Assembly (NCBI RefSeq): GCF_005117025.1
Contig: NZ_SWCO01000009.1
Location: 186,001-250,000 of the forward strand
Length of the DNA: 64,000 nt
From: Alteromonas portus
GTDB taxonomy: Bacteria; Pseudomonadota; Gammaproteobacteria; Enterobacterales; Alteromonadaceae
Direction of reading: 5' to 3'
Program-made: the position numbers and the translations under genes
The notes under the pieces: model-generated
Seen by the model: only the letters and a program-made list of their open reading frames with translations
Database searches by the model: none
Told to the model about the DNA's origin: nothing
Part shown: positions 9,494-18,461 of the stretch, piece after piece
Numbering within the stretch: the stretch's first letter is position 1
Layout of the letters: each line of letters starts with the position of its first letter

Positions 9494-9973
9494 ATGCGAG
9501 TAAAAATAGCCTTGGGAATGGTCACAGCCATGGCGTTTGCTCCCCTTGTTACAGCTAAGGGGGCGGCAAAAGGAAATGCTCATCATTGGGAAACGTCACC
9601 TCATCATTTATCGGCACTAGTAGGTACCACTTACACAAAAGAGTGTGGCAACGCATTCACTTTGGGCATCGATTATGAGTACCGGCTAAGCGATTTCTTA
9701 GGTGTGGGATTTGTTGCTGAATATGCCTTTGAAGATCTAGACGCTTACACTTATTTACTCGTCGCCGACCTTCACATTACCAACAATTTTATCGCACAAA
9801 TTGGCCCTGGCGTTGAATTTCACGGCAGCCATAAAATGGAAGTAGCCCGGTTAGGCTTTTTATATGAGTTCGAAATATCAGGCTTTACCATCTCGCCACA
9901 GCTTCATTACGACTATCACCGAAACCACAAAAGTGCGGTTGTTGCTGGATTAGCAATTGGTATGTCGTTTTAA
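9494..9973 (+). CDS. Small outer-membrane beta-barrel protein
   Basis: 159-aa exported protein with signal peptide MRVKIALGMVTAMAFAPLVTAKG. The mature part alternates hydrophobic and polar residues in short segments (FTLGIDYEYRLSDFLGVGFVAEYAF, FIAQIGPGVEF, FTISPQLHYDYHR) and ends with Phe (GLAIGMSF), the C-terminal aromatic used by the Bam machinery. This fits an eight-stranded OmpW/OmpX-size barrel. His-rich patches (AHHWETSPHHL, YDYHRNHK) are notable but their meaning is unknown. Its stop overlaps the end of the convergent flavoprotein gene by four bases. The function is not identified. Confidence 0.75.
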   Translation: MRVKIALGMVTAMAFAPLVTAKGAAKGNAHHWETSPHHLSALVGTTYTKECGNAFTLGIDYEYRLSDFLGVGFVAEYAFEDLDAYTYLLVADLHITNNFIAQIGPGVEFHGSHKMEVARLGFLYEFEISGFTISPQLHYDYHRNHKSAVVAGLAIGMSF

Positions 9974-11151
9974 ACCACCTGCCCTGCTGCCCAACCGCTG
10001 CTCCAAGCCCACTGAAAGTTAAAGCCGCCGAGCCAGCCGGTAACGTCAACCACTTCACCTATGAAGTAAAGGCCTTCGACGTTCTTGGCCATCATGGTTT
10101 TTGACGAAAGTTCGTTGGTGTCTACGCCGCCAATGGTGACTTCCGCTGTTCGATAGCCTTCAGTGCCGTTTGGCTTTATTTGCCAATTTTCTAGCGTGTC
10201 AGCAATAGCATCGCATTCGCCGTGGGTAAGCTGTTTTACCGGAACATTGCGCCAGTTATGATATTCAATAAAGCTTTGCACCATGCGCTTAGGGAATACT
10301 TTATTTAAACACGTAGCAAGTAAGGCATCGGGGGTTTCAGTGCGCGCTGTTTGCAAAAGCGCCGTGGCGTCGTCATTGGGTAGCGTGTTAATGCTTAAGC
10401 TGTCACCCGCCTCCCAATAACTTGAAATTTGCAGCATAGCAGGGCCGCTTAACCCACGGTGGGTAAACAACATTGCCTCTTTAAACGTAGTGTCGTTGCA
10501 GCTGGCATATACATCAACTGCGATACCGCTAAGCTCTGCCAGTATGTCTTTGTCTTTATCGTGTAAGGTAAAGGGCACGAGTGCGGCGCGTGTGGGTAAC
10601 ACGTTCAGGCCGAATTGCTCTGCAATTTTGTAACCGAATGGCGTCGCCCCCAGCTTTGGCATACTTAAACCACCGGTTGCAATTACTAAAGACTCACAGC
10701 TATATTCGCCGTTCGAAGTGGTTAGTAAGTACCCACCTTCAATCTTTTCTACGCTTGTAATTTCACAGCGAGTAGTAATGGTAACGGCTGCTTTTTTACA
10801 TTCGTTAAGCAATAAATCGACGATATCTTTGGCGCTGTCATCACAAAACAATTGGCCCAAAGTTTTTTCGTGATAGGCAATACCATGCTCGGCAACCAAG
10901 CCAATAAAATCCCATTGGGTATAGCGACTTAGTGCCGACTTACAAAAGTGAGGGTTTTGCGATAAGAAATTGGCGGGTTCTGCGTACATATTGGTGAAGT
11001 TACAGCGGCCACCGCCTGACATAAGAATCTTGCGGCCTACTTTTTTGGCATGATCGAGCACTTCTACGCTGCGCCCGCGCGCGCCTGCCTGTGCCGCGCA
11101 GAACAGCCCTGCTGCACCTGCACCAATTACTAAAACGTCGCGCTTAATCAC
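9970..11151 (-). CDS. NAD(P)/FAD-dependent oxidoreductase, HI0933/BaiN family
   Basis: 393-aa flavoprotein. It opens with a Rossmann dinucleotide-binding motif (VLVIGAGAAGLFCAAQAGARG), followed by the family signature KVGRKILMSGGGRCNFTN near residues 37-54. A second nucleotide-binding block is LVIATGGLSMPKLGATPFGY, and the C-terminal FAD-contacting segment is GLYFIGEVVDVTGWLGGFNFQWAWSSGWAAG. These are diagnostic of the HI0933/YhiN (BaiN-like) family. The E. coli homologue has no settled physiological role; the gut enzyme BaiN acts on bile-acid intermediates, which should not be assumed here. It is monocistronic by position. Confidence 0.88.
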   Translation of the reverse strand: MIKRDVLVIGAGAAGLFCAAQAGARGRSVEVLDHAKKVGRKILMSGGGRCNFTNMYAEPANFLSQNPHFCKSALSRYTQWDFIGLVAEHGIAYHEKTLGQLFCDDSAKDIVDLLLNECKKAAVTITTRCEITSVEKIEGGYLLTTSNGEYSCESLVIATGGLSMPKLGATPFGYKIAEQFGLNVLPTRAALVPFTLHDKDKDILAELSGIAVDVYASCNDTTFKEAMLFTHRGLSGPAMLQISSYWEAGDSLSINTLPNDDATALLQTARTETPDALLATCLNKVFPKRMVQSFIEYHNWRNVPVKQLTHGECDAIADTLENWQIKPNGTEGYRTAEVTIGGVDTNELSSKTMMAKNVEGLYFIGEVVDVTGWLGGFNFQWAWSSGWAAGQVV

Positions 11152-11442
11152 TTTGTATTCACCTTACATCAAGCCAAAAAACTCACGCTCATTTAAGCGC
11201 AGGTTAAGAACCTCGGGATTATACGTAATAAGCCATACCGCACAATGCAAAGCCCGGTATTACTACAAATTTAATCTAGTTCTTTAGTTTAAAATTATGA
11301 GTTTTAATACTTTTTAACAATACTAAACAAATTTTAATTCCTCTATAAATACGCCCCAGAATTGAGGTGCAACTCAATTTGAACGAACAAACAAACGAAC
11401 AAAACATCGCAACTACTTCACAAATTACAGAGGATTGTATCC

Positions 11443-12273
11443 ATGGAAGAGTTCCTAGCGTCACTTGATATTAACCAATATCTGCCAGCTGCCTTGGCGT
11501 GGGCCACGAACATATTACTTGCTTTGGCAATTTTAATAATTGGCCTGTGGGTAGCGAGCAAGGTGTATAACGCTATTGTCGCTATTGCTAATAGCCACCC
11601 TCAACTAGATGACACCCTTTTTAAATTCTTTGGTAGCGTAGCGCGCTATACCATTCTTGCTTTTGTTGGCATAGCAGTACTTAATCGCTTTGGCGTTCAA
11701 ACCGCGTCTATTATTGCGCTGTTAGGTGCAGCCGGTCTTGCTATTGGTTTAGCACTTCAAGGCACACTTTCTAACCTGGCTGCGGGTGTAATGCTGCTTA
11801 TCTTCCGCCCCTATAAAGTTAATGACTTTGTCGATGCCGCGGGCAAGTTCGGTAAAGTAACTGAAATAGACTTGTTCACCACTATTTTGCAAACCTTCGA
11901 TAATAAGCAAATCATCATTCCAAATAGCCAAATTTGGGGTGAGCAAATTGTTAACCACTCTCACCATGAAATTCGCGGTGTAGATATGACCTTTGGTATT
12001 GCCTACAACGAAAACATTGATGCCGCTCGTGCTGTTATCGATAAAGTGTTGGCAGACCACCCGCACGTACTTAAAGATCCAGCGCCATTTGTTGAGGTAT
12101 CTACCCTTAACGATAGCTCAGTAGACTTTATTGTGCGTCCATTTTGTCATGGTGAGCACTACTTCGACATTCTGTTCTCAGTGCCAGAACAGGTGAAGAA
12201 AGCGCTAGATGAAGCGAATATCGAGATTCCATTCCCGCACCGCAAAGTAATTGTGGTAAACGAGAACGCGTAG
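11443..12273 (+). CDS. mscS: Small-conductance mechanosensitive channel MscS
   Basis: 276-aa inner-membrane channel that opens under membrane tension to release solutes in hypo-osmotic shock. Three N-terminal helices are visible (about residues 17-41, 63-82, 88-115). The third is the pore helix, rich in Gly and Ala (ALLGAAGLAIGLALQGTLSNLAAGVM). It is followed by the MscS beta domain (FRPYKVNDFVDAAGKFGKV, IIPNSQIWGEQIVNHSH) and the alpha/beta C-terminal domain ending IPFPHRKVIVV. Size and layout match E. coli MscS (286 aa). AGAGGA precedes the ATG. A strong terminator follows at 12315. Confidence 0.95.
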   Translation: MEEFLASLDINQYLPAALAWATNILLALAILIIGLWVASKVYNAIVAIANSHPQLDDTLFKFFGSVARYTILAFVGIAVLNRFGVQTASIIALLGAAGLAIGLALQGTLSNLAAGVMLLIFRPYKVNDFVDAAGKFGKVTEIDLFTTILQTFDNKQIIIPNSQIWGEQIVNHSHHEIRGVDMTFGIAYNENIDAARAVIDKVLADHPHVLKDPAPFVEVSTLNDSSVDFIVRPFCHGEHYFDILFSVPEQVKKALDEANIEIPFPHRKVIVVNENA

Positions 12274-12314
12274 TCTTATAGCGCGCAGGTAAAAAAATAA
12301 CGTCCTAGTAAGTA

Positions 12315-12345
12315 AAAGGGCAGCCGATTGGCTGCCCTTTTTATT
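12315..12345. terminator. Bidirectional rho-independent terminator
   Basis: Perfect 11-base stem AAAGGGCAGCC / GGCTGCCCTTT (12315-12325 and 12330-12340) with a GATT loop and T runs on both strands. It separates the convergent mscS and fbpC ends. Confidence 0.93.
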
Positions 12346-12380
12346 TTATATTTTCAGTCAGTTATGAAACGATTTACGCT

Positions 12381-13415
12381 TTAGTTTTTTCTGGGAAACA
12401 CGGCCAAGGGGTGCGTAGTAATTAACTGAACAAACGCACGAGTATGTGGCTTAATGGCGTTTTCATGACTTACACGCACTTTTAGTTCATCTCCGCTATC
12501 TAGCATAACGGCATAAAGGCGGCTTTCACCCTCATAACGCACCCACTCCACCGTACAGTTTGTTTCACTGTGGGCTGCATCTAAACTTAAATCGTCAGGG
12601 CGTACCAACAAATCTACATTACCATTGGCACCTTGAAGCGGCGTGCCTGGTACATTTCCAATTCCAGTAACCACTGTGTTGTCTGTGTTTGCTGCGCTGC
12701 TATCGAATGTGGCACTTAAGAAGCTCGCTTCGCCCATAAAACGCGCAACAAAACGGCTTGCTGGCGACGAGTAACAGGCTTCAGGGGTGTCTAATTGCTC
12801 AAGCACACCTTTATTTAATATACCCACTCTATCGCCAACGCTTAATGCTTCTTCCTGATCGTGAGTTACCCAAATTGCTGGAACACCTGCCTTTTTAAGC
12901 GCATCGCGAATTTCCCAGCGCAAGCTGTCTTTTAACGCTGCATCTAAGTTTGAAAGGGGTTCGTCTAGCAAAACGAAAGAAGGCTCGTGAGCTAGCGTTC
13001 GCGCTAGCGCAACGCGCTGCTTCTGACCGCCAGAAAGACGTGCAGGTTTAGCATCGCGGAAGTTATCTAAACCTAAAAGTTTCAGCCAATGATCGGCAAG
13101 CTTAGTGTCTTTTAACCGAAAGCATACGTTTTGCTGAACGGTAAGATGGGGAAATAGCGCAAAGTCTTGGAATACCATGCCAACGTTACGCTTTTCAGGC
13201 GGCACGTGTTTATTTGCTGTACTTTCCCAATTACCTAGGCTCATTGCGCCTTCTGAAATAGGGATAAGCCCTGCCAATGCTTGCAAAATGGTGGTTTTAC
13301 CGCAACCGGTTGGCCCTACCAACATGAGAATTTCGTCTTGCCCCAGCTCAAGATTTAACTTGTCGACAACGCGGGTAGACCCATAATTCACTGACAAATT
13401 ACTTACACTAAGCAT
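12381..13415 (-). CDS. fbpC: Ferric iron ABC transporter ATP-binding protein FbpC
   Basis: 344-aa ATPase energising ferric-ion import. The ABC domain has Walker A GPTGCGKT (residues 34-41), Q-loop VFQDFALFPHL, signature LSGGQ (127-131), Walker B LLDEP and the switch His in WVTHDQEEALSVGD. The C-terminal about 110 residues form a TOBE-like regulatory domain (DLLVRPDDLSL), as in FbpC/AfuC. It is the last gene of the operon, overlapping fbpB by one base (TAATG). The Fur box before the first gene, at 16821, implies iron repression of the whole unit. Confidence 0.93.
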   Translation of the reverse strand: MLSVSNLSVNYGSTRVVDKLNLELGQDEILMLVGPTGCGKTTILQALAGLIPISEGAMSLGNWESTANKHVPPEKRNVGMVFQDFALFPHLTVQQNVCFRLKDTKLADHWLKLLGLDNFRDAKPARLSGGQKQRVALARTLAHEPSFVLLDEPLSNLDAALKDSLRWEIRDALKKAGVPAIWVTHDQEEALSVGDRVGILNKGVLEQLDTPEACYSSPASRFVARFMGEASFLSATFDSSAANTDNTVVTGIGNVPGTPLQGANGNVDLLVRPDDLSLDAAHSETNCTVEWVRYEGESRLYAVMLDSGDELKVRVSHENAIKPHTRAFVQLITTHPLAVFPRKN

Positions 13416-14938
13416 TACGAACGATCATCCTCGGTAACAGTAAACTGGGCTTTTCTCTCGCCCGACAGCATGAGAACAAGCCCCACGCCAGACAATAAAA
13501 CTAGCAGAAGCCCTGGTACGGCAGCGCGGCCAAAATAACCCGCTTCGTACACACGCCACATGTAAGTGGCTAAGGTTTCAAAACCTGTAGGCCCCAACAT
13601 TAATGTTGCGGGCAGTTCACGCATGGCTTCCAAAAACACTAATGCAGCCCCTGCAATCATACCACGAAGGGTTAAGGGCAGCGTAACCCGTATAAAGGCT
13701 TCTCTTGGGCTAGCACCAAGTACACGGGCAGCTTTCACTAACCCTGAATCTATATTCTCAGCGGTACTTCTTACGCTGCCTACTGCAAGAGGAATAAAAC
13801 GCAGTACATAGGCCATAACCAATAAACTTAAGGTTTGATACAGCGCAGGCAAATATTTAAGACCTACGTAAACCAGTGCCGTTCCCATAACTATGCCTGG
13901 TACACCAAAGCCGAAATAGGTAATGCGCTCCATAAATCGCCCAGCTTTGCCGGCAATAGCCGCGTGAGCAACCGGAATGGCAAGCAGCACGGCTACAATA
14001 GCAGCGATAAAAGAGGCATGGGCTGAATTCCACGCGTAGCTTAATTCAAAACCGCCAGTTCCTTCCCGTACTAACCACAGCGTGAAGATAGCAAGGGGAA
14101 GTACAATAGCCATGAATACAACGGGCAAAGTCGCAAGCAACATTAGGTTGCGCTGCCAGCGTGCAGGAAATAATGATAAATGCTTTCCTGGGCGCTCTTG
14201 TGCGCCACCTATACGGCTTTCTATAAACAGAATAAGACCAACAATTACCATAAGCTGCAGGCTTAGCATGGCCGCCTGGCTTAAACCAAAAGCGTTATAT
14301 TCAACAAAGATAACGCGGGTAAAGGTATCGAAGCCCATTATTGCAGGCGTACCAAAATCAGATAACGCGTAAAGTGCAGCAAGGAGTGCCCCCGCAGCAA
14401 CGCTATTTACTACGCGCGGTAGCACCACACGCCATAAGCTAGCGCCTAAAGACAGACCTAACGTACGCGCCGCGTTAACCAAGCTTGCATCTAAACTTAA
14501 CAGGCTTGAACGGGTTGTCATCATTACAAAGGGGTAAGTGTATAGGCTCATAACCAGAGCCGAGCCCCACAAACCGCTAATTGGCGGCGTGCTAATACCT
14601 AAAACGTTCTCTATTTCTCCGCCTGTACCAAATGAAAAATACATGGCGAACGCACCAATGTAGCTGGGTAATGCCAGTGGCGCAGCAAGCAAAATAAGCC
14701 AGAACCGCTTAAACGGCATTTGCACATAGGCGGTTAAAAAGGCAAGCGGTACACCTATAAGCACCGAGCCAAAGATAGTCAGTACAACAAGGGAAATTGT
14801 GTTGCCTAAAACGCGGAGGTTATGGGTATCGAAAAGCTGTGCACTATCTTGAGCTAAAGAAAACAAAACGCCGACGGGCAATAAAGCCATCAGCGCAATA
14901 AGTAGTGCCAGTGGATACGACTTTGGCCAGTTTGTCAC
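13415..14938 (-). CDS. fbpB: Ferric iron ABC transporter permease FbpB
   Basis: 507-aa double-length permease with about 12 membrane helices, made of two fused BPD_transp_1 halves as is usual for FbpB/AfuB. Each half carries an EAA-like coupling loop: ARTLGLSLGASLWRVVLPRV in the first half, and AARVLGASPREAFIRVTLPL in the second. It forms the inner-membrane channel that receives Fe3+ from FbpA. The start overlaps the fbpA stop by four bases (ATGA) and the end overlaps fbpC by one, so translation is coupled throughout. Confidence 0.93.
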   Translation of the reverse strand: MTNWPKSYPLALLIALMALLPVGVLFSLAQDSAQLFDTHNLRVLGNTISLVVLTIFGSVLIGVPLAFLTAYVQMPFKRFWLILLAAPLALPSYIGAFAMYFSFGTGGEIENVLGISTPPISGLWGSALVMSLYTYPFVMMTTRSSLLSLDASLVNAARTLGLSLGASLWRVVLPRVVNSVAAGALLAALYALSDFGTPAIMGFDTFTRVIFVEYNAFGLSQAAMLSLQLMVIVGLILFIESRIGGAQERPGKHLSLFPARWQRNLMLLATLPVVFMAIVLPLAIFTLWLVREGTGGFELSYAWNSAHASFIAAIVAVLLAIPVAHAAIAGKAGRFMERITYFGFGVPGIVMGTALVYVGLKYLPALYQTLSLLVMAYVLRFIPLAVGSVRSTAENIDSGLVKAARVLGASPREAFIRVTLPLTLRGMIAGAALVFLEAMRELPATLMLGPTGFETLATYMWRVYEAGYFGRAAVPGLLLVLLSGVGLVLMLSGERKAQFTVTEDDRS

Positions 14939-15969
14939 AGTACGCCAACTTCCCTCATCAGGTTAAGTGTTGGGCGTAAATCAGCCAGTTTACGAAGGTC
15001 CATTTCTGGTGGCGAAAGCGTACTTAAATCCGCTAAGCCTTGTGGTGGTTCAACTCCTTGAACCAAAGGTATTTCATATGCTTCGCGAGCAAGATAAGAC
15101 TGTACTTCGTGCGACAGCAGATATCGAATAAAGTTAACCGGCAAATCACCGTCGCTCAACGCAACAATACCTGATGCGTTCACTAAACAGCCCGCATCGC
15201 CTTTGCTGTAAGCAAGGGCCACATTCGCGTTTGGTTTACCCGATTTAAGGCGAAGAGTGTAGTAGTGATTTGCAAAGCCAATATCTACTTCGCCACGTTC
15301 AACGCCCATCACTACACCGAGTTCGCCAGCGTACTTTTTCGAGTGCTTATTAATGCCTTTAAGCCACGCTTTGGTCGCTTTATCGCCTTCCAAAATACGC
15401 ATAGCGGTAACAAAAGACTGGAACGACGAATAAGCCGGCGCCCAGCCAATTTTCAAATCGCTATCAGCTAACGCCATAACGCTTTCTGGAATTTGTTCGG
15501 GCTTAACGCGCTCGGTATTGTAAGGCAGTGTACGCACGCGACCTGTTACCGGAGACCAGCTAGGGTACTGAAAATCTTCGCGAAGCTGCGAGCGCAAATC
15601 GTCAGGCAACGGCTTTGCAGCACCTGCATCAGTAACCACACCAATAGAGCCCGTATCTACGGCCCAAAACAAATCAGCGCGTTTAACGCCCGCTTTTGTT
15701 TCAGCAACAATGGTGTTTGCCAGTGCTGCCGAACCGCCGCGTCGAACCTTCAGGTTCAGTTTGGGGTTGCGCTTTTCAATGGCTTTTAGAACATTCTCGT
15801 ACAGACCGCCTTCGCCACGCCCTAAATAAAGTGTGAGATCACCTTCTAATTTAGGCAGTGACTCAACCGAAACACTGCCAGTTTGGGTCATAGCGTGAGC
15901 AAAACTAAACGGCAAGCCAGTCAATGCACCGGCTGCAGCTAAGCCTTGTAAGAATGTTCTACGTTGCAT
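14935..15969 (-). CDS. fbpA: Ferric iron periplasmic binding protein FbpA
   Basis: 344-aa extracellular-solute-binding protein. The N-terminus MQRRTFLQGLAAAGALTGLPFSFAHA carries a twin-arginine motif (RRTFLQG) and signal cleavage site, so it is probably exported folded via Tat. The fold is the iron-binding class: the motif FANHYYTLRLK contains a Tyr236-Tyr237 pair that in FbpA relatives ligates Fe3+. It lies between the helical periplasmic protein (nine-base gap) and the permease (four-base overlap). The operon context and Fur box argue for iron rather than thiamine or phosphonate, which related proteins bind. Confidence 0.92.
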   Translation of the reverse strand: MQRRTFLQGLAAAGALTGLPFSFAHAMTQTGSVSVESLPKLEGDLTLYLGRGEGGLYENVLKAIEKRNPKLNLKVRRGGSAALANTIVAETKAGVKRADLFWAVDTGSIGVVTDAGAAKPLPDDLRSQLREDFQYPSWSPVTGRVRTLPYNTERVKPEQIPESVMALADSDLKIGWAPAYSSFQSFVTAMRILEGDKATKAWLKGINKHSKKYAGELGVVMGVERGEVDIGFANHYYTLRLKSGKPNANVALAYSKGDAGCLVNASGIVALSDGDLPVNFIRYLLSHEVQSYLAREAYEIPLVQGVEPPQGLADLSTLSPPEMDLRKLADLRPTLNLMREVGVL

Positions 15970-15978
15970 ACCCCTTCC

Positions 15979-16788
15979 TTAAAATACGTCTTTGCGACTT
16001 TGTTCTACTTCAGCTAAAAGTGCGCGAGCGCGGTCAAGTTTAGCCTGCATAGACTCTACCACTTTACGCACAGCATCTACGCCAGTATCTTTCGAAATGG
16101 CTTGAGGAAGCGTTACGTTAAAGTCTTTTTCTAGGTCTTCAACCAAGGCTGCGTCTTTCGCAATCAAGTCACCTTCTACACCTTCAAAACGTTGAAGGTA
16201 GGTGTCGTGAACTAATGTTGTTGCCACTTCGTGCAGCTGTTCTGCGTACTTGGCAACAACACGATCAAGACGTGTTTTTATATCATCGATAACTTCAGGG
16301 CCTGTAGTTGGTTCTTTTTCAGTGGTTTGAACTTTGCCTACCAGACCTTTCTTCTGATATTGAGACGCAAGTTTAACTGCGCCTAGCGCCTGCCACAAGG
16401 CATGATTTAGCTTCTCTTGCTCTACGCGCACATCCGAAACTGGCTTACCTTCATCAATAGCTACCTTTACACCATAAATACCTTGCCAAATAGAAGCATA
16501 AATAGGCACGTACTGGGTTTCGATCGCTGAGTGGAAGTCTACTTCTTCCCAATACTCAATCAGCGCGTCGGTTTTAAGCGATTTATCTTTTGCTTCATAC
16601 GCATCAACAACACTGCCAAACTTACTTTCTAACCAATGTACCTCTTCGGTGTATTCTCCAATATGCGCATGTAAGTTGTTTACGTGGTCACCAATTGCAC
16701 CGTTAGCAAGCGCCTGAGTAGAGAACATTGAGAAAGTAACGGCCGAAGCCATTACTAAAGCACTTATTTTTTTCAGTGTTATTGTCAT
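15979..16788 (-). CDS. Periplasmic helical protein heading the Fbp iron operon (unrecognised)
   Basis: About 269-aa secreted protein. From the ATG at 16788, with AGGAAA just upstream, the signal peptide is MTITLKKISALVMASAVTFS...ALA. A longer frame from 16845 would cross into the Fur-box leader and is unlikely. The mature protein is almost wholly alpha-helical by composition. It has His/Glu-rich early segments (HVNNLHAHIGEYTEEVHW, EEVDFHSAIETQ) that could bind metal, and a coiled-coil-like end (DRARALLAEVEQSRKDVF). It recalls imelysin/EfeO-type helical iron proteins only loosely. Being first in a Fur-controlled iron-import operon, it may deliver or buffer iron for FbpA; that is inference. Confidence 0.7.
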   Translation of the reverse strand: MTITLKKISALVMASAVTFSMFSTQALANGAIGDHVNNLHAHIGEYTEEVHWLESKFGSVVDAYEAKDKSLKTDALIEYWEEVDFHSAIETQYVPIYASIWQGIYGVKVAIDEGKPVSDVRVEQEKLNHALWQALGAVKLASQYQKKGLVGKVQTTEKEPTTGPEVIDDIKTRLDRVVAKYAEQLHEVATTLVHDTYLQRFEGVEGDLIAKDAALVEDLEKDFNVTLPQAISKDTGVDAVRKVVESMQAKLDRARALLAEVEQSRKDVF

Positions 16789-16820
16789 ATTTTTTCCTAA
16801 AACGTTTGTCTTTTCGCGCA

Positions 16821-16839
16821 AATGATACTTATTATCATT
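16821..16839. promoter_or_regulatory. Fur box
   Basis: Nineteen-base palindrome AATGATACTTATTATCATT, with perfect 7-base arms AATGATA/TATCATT, 32 bases upstream of the ATG at 16788. It fits the Fur consensus well and implies iron repression of the operon 16788 down to 12381. Confidence 0.85.
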
Positions 16840-17048
16840 AAGCAAGTAAAGGTAACTAAACGAGGCTAGATGCCAAGTACCGCAGTGTCTTTGCCTTTAA
16901 TTTCTTATGTTTTCCGACACGAAATAATGTGTGTTAGTTCATTAATCCTCGCTGAACACTTTGATATTCAACGCAAATAGCCATCTGCCAGATCATAGTT
17001 TGGTTACATTTTAATGAAATTAACGACCAAGTATACGCATATGTAAAG

Positions 17049-17118
17049 TATACCAATCTGCGATTACCAACATTTTAACTTTCGCTGAGCAGATAACTAT
17101 CTATGCGAACCGGTATTA
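17049..17118. repeat. Dispersed palindromic repeat, copy B (partial, inverted relative to A)
   Basis: A 70-bp copy of the repeat seen at 3907-4017. The right arm (17085-17118) matches the 34-bp arm in about 26 positions. The interior GATTACCAACATTTTAACTTTCGC is the reverse complement of copy A's interior with few changes. The other arm is shortened to about 12 bases (TATACCAATCTG). It lies in the 355-base intergenic gap 16846-17200, which otherwise holds only the Fur-box leader and the terminator at 17147. Confidence 0.7.
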
Positions 17119-17146
17119 ATGAATACTCACAAAAAACTAAACGAAA

Positions 17147-17174
17147 AAAGCCCGCAACCTCTGTTGCGGGCTTT
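17147..17174 (-). terminator. Rho-independent terminator after peroxiredoxin
   Basis: Perfect 12-base stem AAAGCCCGCAAC / GTTGCGGGCTTT with a CTCT loop, followed on the minus strand by a T-rich run. It ends the recG-side minus-strand transcript 27 bases after the peroxiredoxin stop. Confidence 0.9.
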
Positions 17175-17200
17175 CAGTATTTACAGCGCCTTTCGTGAAA

Positions 17201-17674
17201 TTAAAGGCTATCTAACATGGTTTGCGCATCGCTTACGTCAAAACGACCAGGGTCTTCAACGTTTAGCTTTTTAACTTCGCCATCTTCTACTAGCATAGAA
17301 TAACGAAGTGAACGTAAACCGCCGAAATTGCCCGTGCTCATGTCTAGGCCAATTTGCTTGGTAAAGAAACCATTACCATCGGCCAGCATAGTGATTTCTT
17401 CGGCATTATTCGCTTTGCCCCACGCGTCCATTACAAATGCATCATTAACACTTAAACAAATAATGCTATCAATACCTTTGGCTTTAAGCTTATCAGCAAG
17501 CGCTACATAACCTGGCAAGTGCGCTTGAGAACAGGTCGGTGTGAATGCACCGGGTACTGCAAACAATACAACGCGCTTATCTGAAAACAACTCGTTAGTT
17601 CCTGGGTTGGTTATCTCGCCATTTACTAAAAGGCTAAAATCTACTTCAGGCAAAGTGCCCCCAACTTGTATCAT
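17201..17674 (-). CDS. Peroxiredoxin, Prx5 type
   Basis: 157-aa cytoplasmic thiol peroxidase of the Prx5 (hybrid-Prx5/PMP20) group. The active-site motif is PGAFTPTCSQAHLPGY with peroxidatic Cys48; a second Cys near residue 73 (SIICLSVND) could act as resolving thiol. No glutaredoxin domain is fused to the C-terminus, unlike some Prx5 proteins, so the electron donor is unknown. The start lies one base after the rsmJ stop, making it the downstream partner of rsmJ and recG. It reduces H2O2 and organic hydroperoxides by family knowledge. Confidence 0.93.
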   Translation of the reverse strand: MIQVGGTLPEVDFSLLVNGEITNPGTNELFSDKRVVLFAVPGAFTPTCSQAHLPGYVALADKLKAKGIDSIICLSVNDAFVMDAWGKANNAEEITMLADGNGFFTKQIGLDMSTGNFGGLRSLRYSMLVEDGEVKKLNVEDPGRFDVSDAQTMLDSL

Positions 17675-17675
17675 G

Positions 17676-18461
17676 CTACTCTCCTAGATTTTTTTGACAC
17701 AAATACACATCAAATCTGTGCTTTTTGCTTTCAATAGCCATTGATGCTTTTATTCCTGCCAGCACGTCTGCACTGTTTGGGCGTTTCACCACTACCCGGT
17801 GCGAGGCTAGCTCTAGTGCTGGCGGTAACAGCGCATCTGCGTCTGGGTCATGACCAAGCAGTTGCTGAAACAGCCGCATTTCCTTTTTCACCAAGGCTGA
17901 CTTCTTTTTGTGTGGGAACATGGGGTCTAAGTAAATAGCGTTCACATTCTCACCAGTGAAGTATTGCATTACCTCAGCACTATTTCCATGTTGAAGCGAC
18001 ATTTTAGCTGCAAGTTCCGGAAAACTAAGCGCTAATCTGCGAATACCATCTTCAAGTAAGGCGGCAACCACGGGCGAGCGCTCAATCATAGTGACCTTGC
18101 AGCCAACGCTTACCAACACAAAGGCATCACGACCTAGCCCAGGCGTTGCATCCACTACGTGCCATGCTTCATTGCCTTTAAGACCAATAGCTTTAACAAT
18201 GGGCTCTTTGCGCCCACCGCCGTGCTGCTTGCGATACAAACTCGCTGGCGAAGCAAAATCAACCTCTACCGGGTTTACTTTTTTCTCACCTGCGTCGGCA
18301 AGCCCTAGCACGCCGTTTTGTACCTGCAAATACAAGCCTTCTCTAGGCTTTTCACTGCTGCTAACAACAGGAAAACCCCACTTTTCGCTGATTGCACTAA
18401 TTAATGCAGCGTCATCGCTATTGGCGTCATCACAAATGATTAAAGGCACACGATTAAGCAT
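17676..18461 (-). CDS. rsmJ: 16S rRNA (guanine-1516-N2) methyltransferase RsmJ
   Basis: 261-aa SAM-dependent methyltransferase that modifies G1516 of 16S rRNA. The Rossmann motif I is VVDATPGLGRDAFVLVSVGC, the acidic ribose-binding residue follows in VTMIERSP, and the catalytic region is AIYLDPMFPHKKKSALVKKEMR. The C-terminal HRVVVKRPNSAD is typical of RsmJ/YhiQ. The coding region overlaps the recG end by eight bases. Length is close to E. coli RsmJ (250 aa). Confidence 0.94.
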   Translation of the reverse strand: MLNRVPLIICDDANSDDAALISAISEKWGFPVVSSSEKPREGLYLQVQNGVLGLADAGEKKVNPVEVDFASPASLYRKQHGGGRKEPIVKAIGLKGNEAWHVVDATPGLGRDAFVLVSVGCKVTMIERSPVVAALLEDGIRRLALSFPELAAKMSLQHGNSAEVMQYFTGENVNAIYLDPMFPHKKKSALVKKEMRLFQQLLGHDPDADALLPPALELASHRVVVKRPNSADVLAGIKASMAIESKKHRFDVYLCQKNLGE

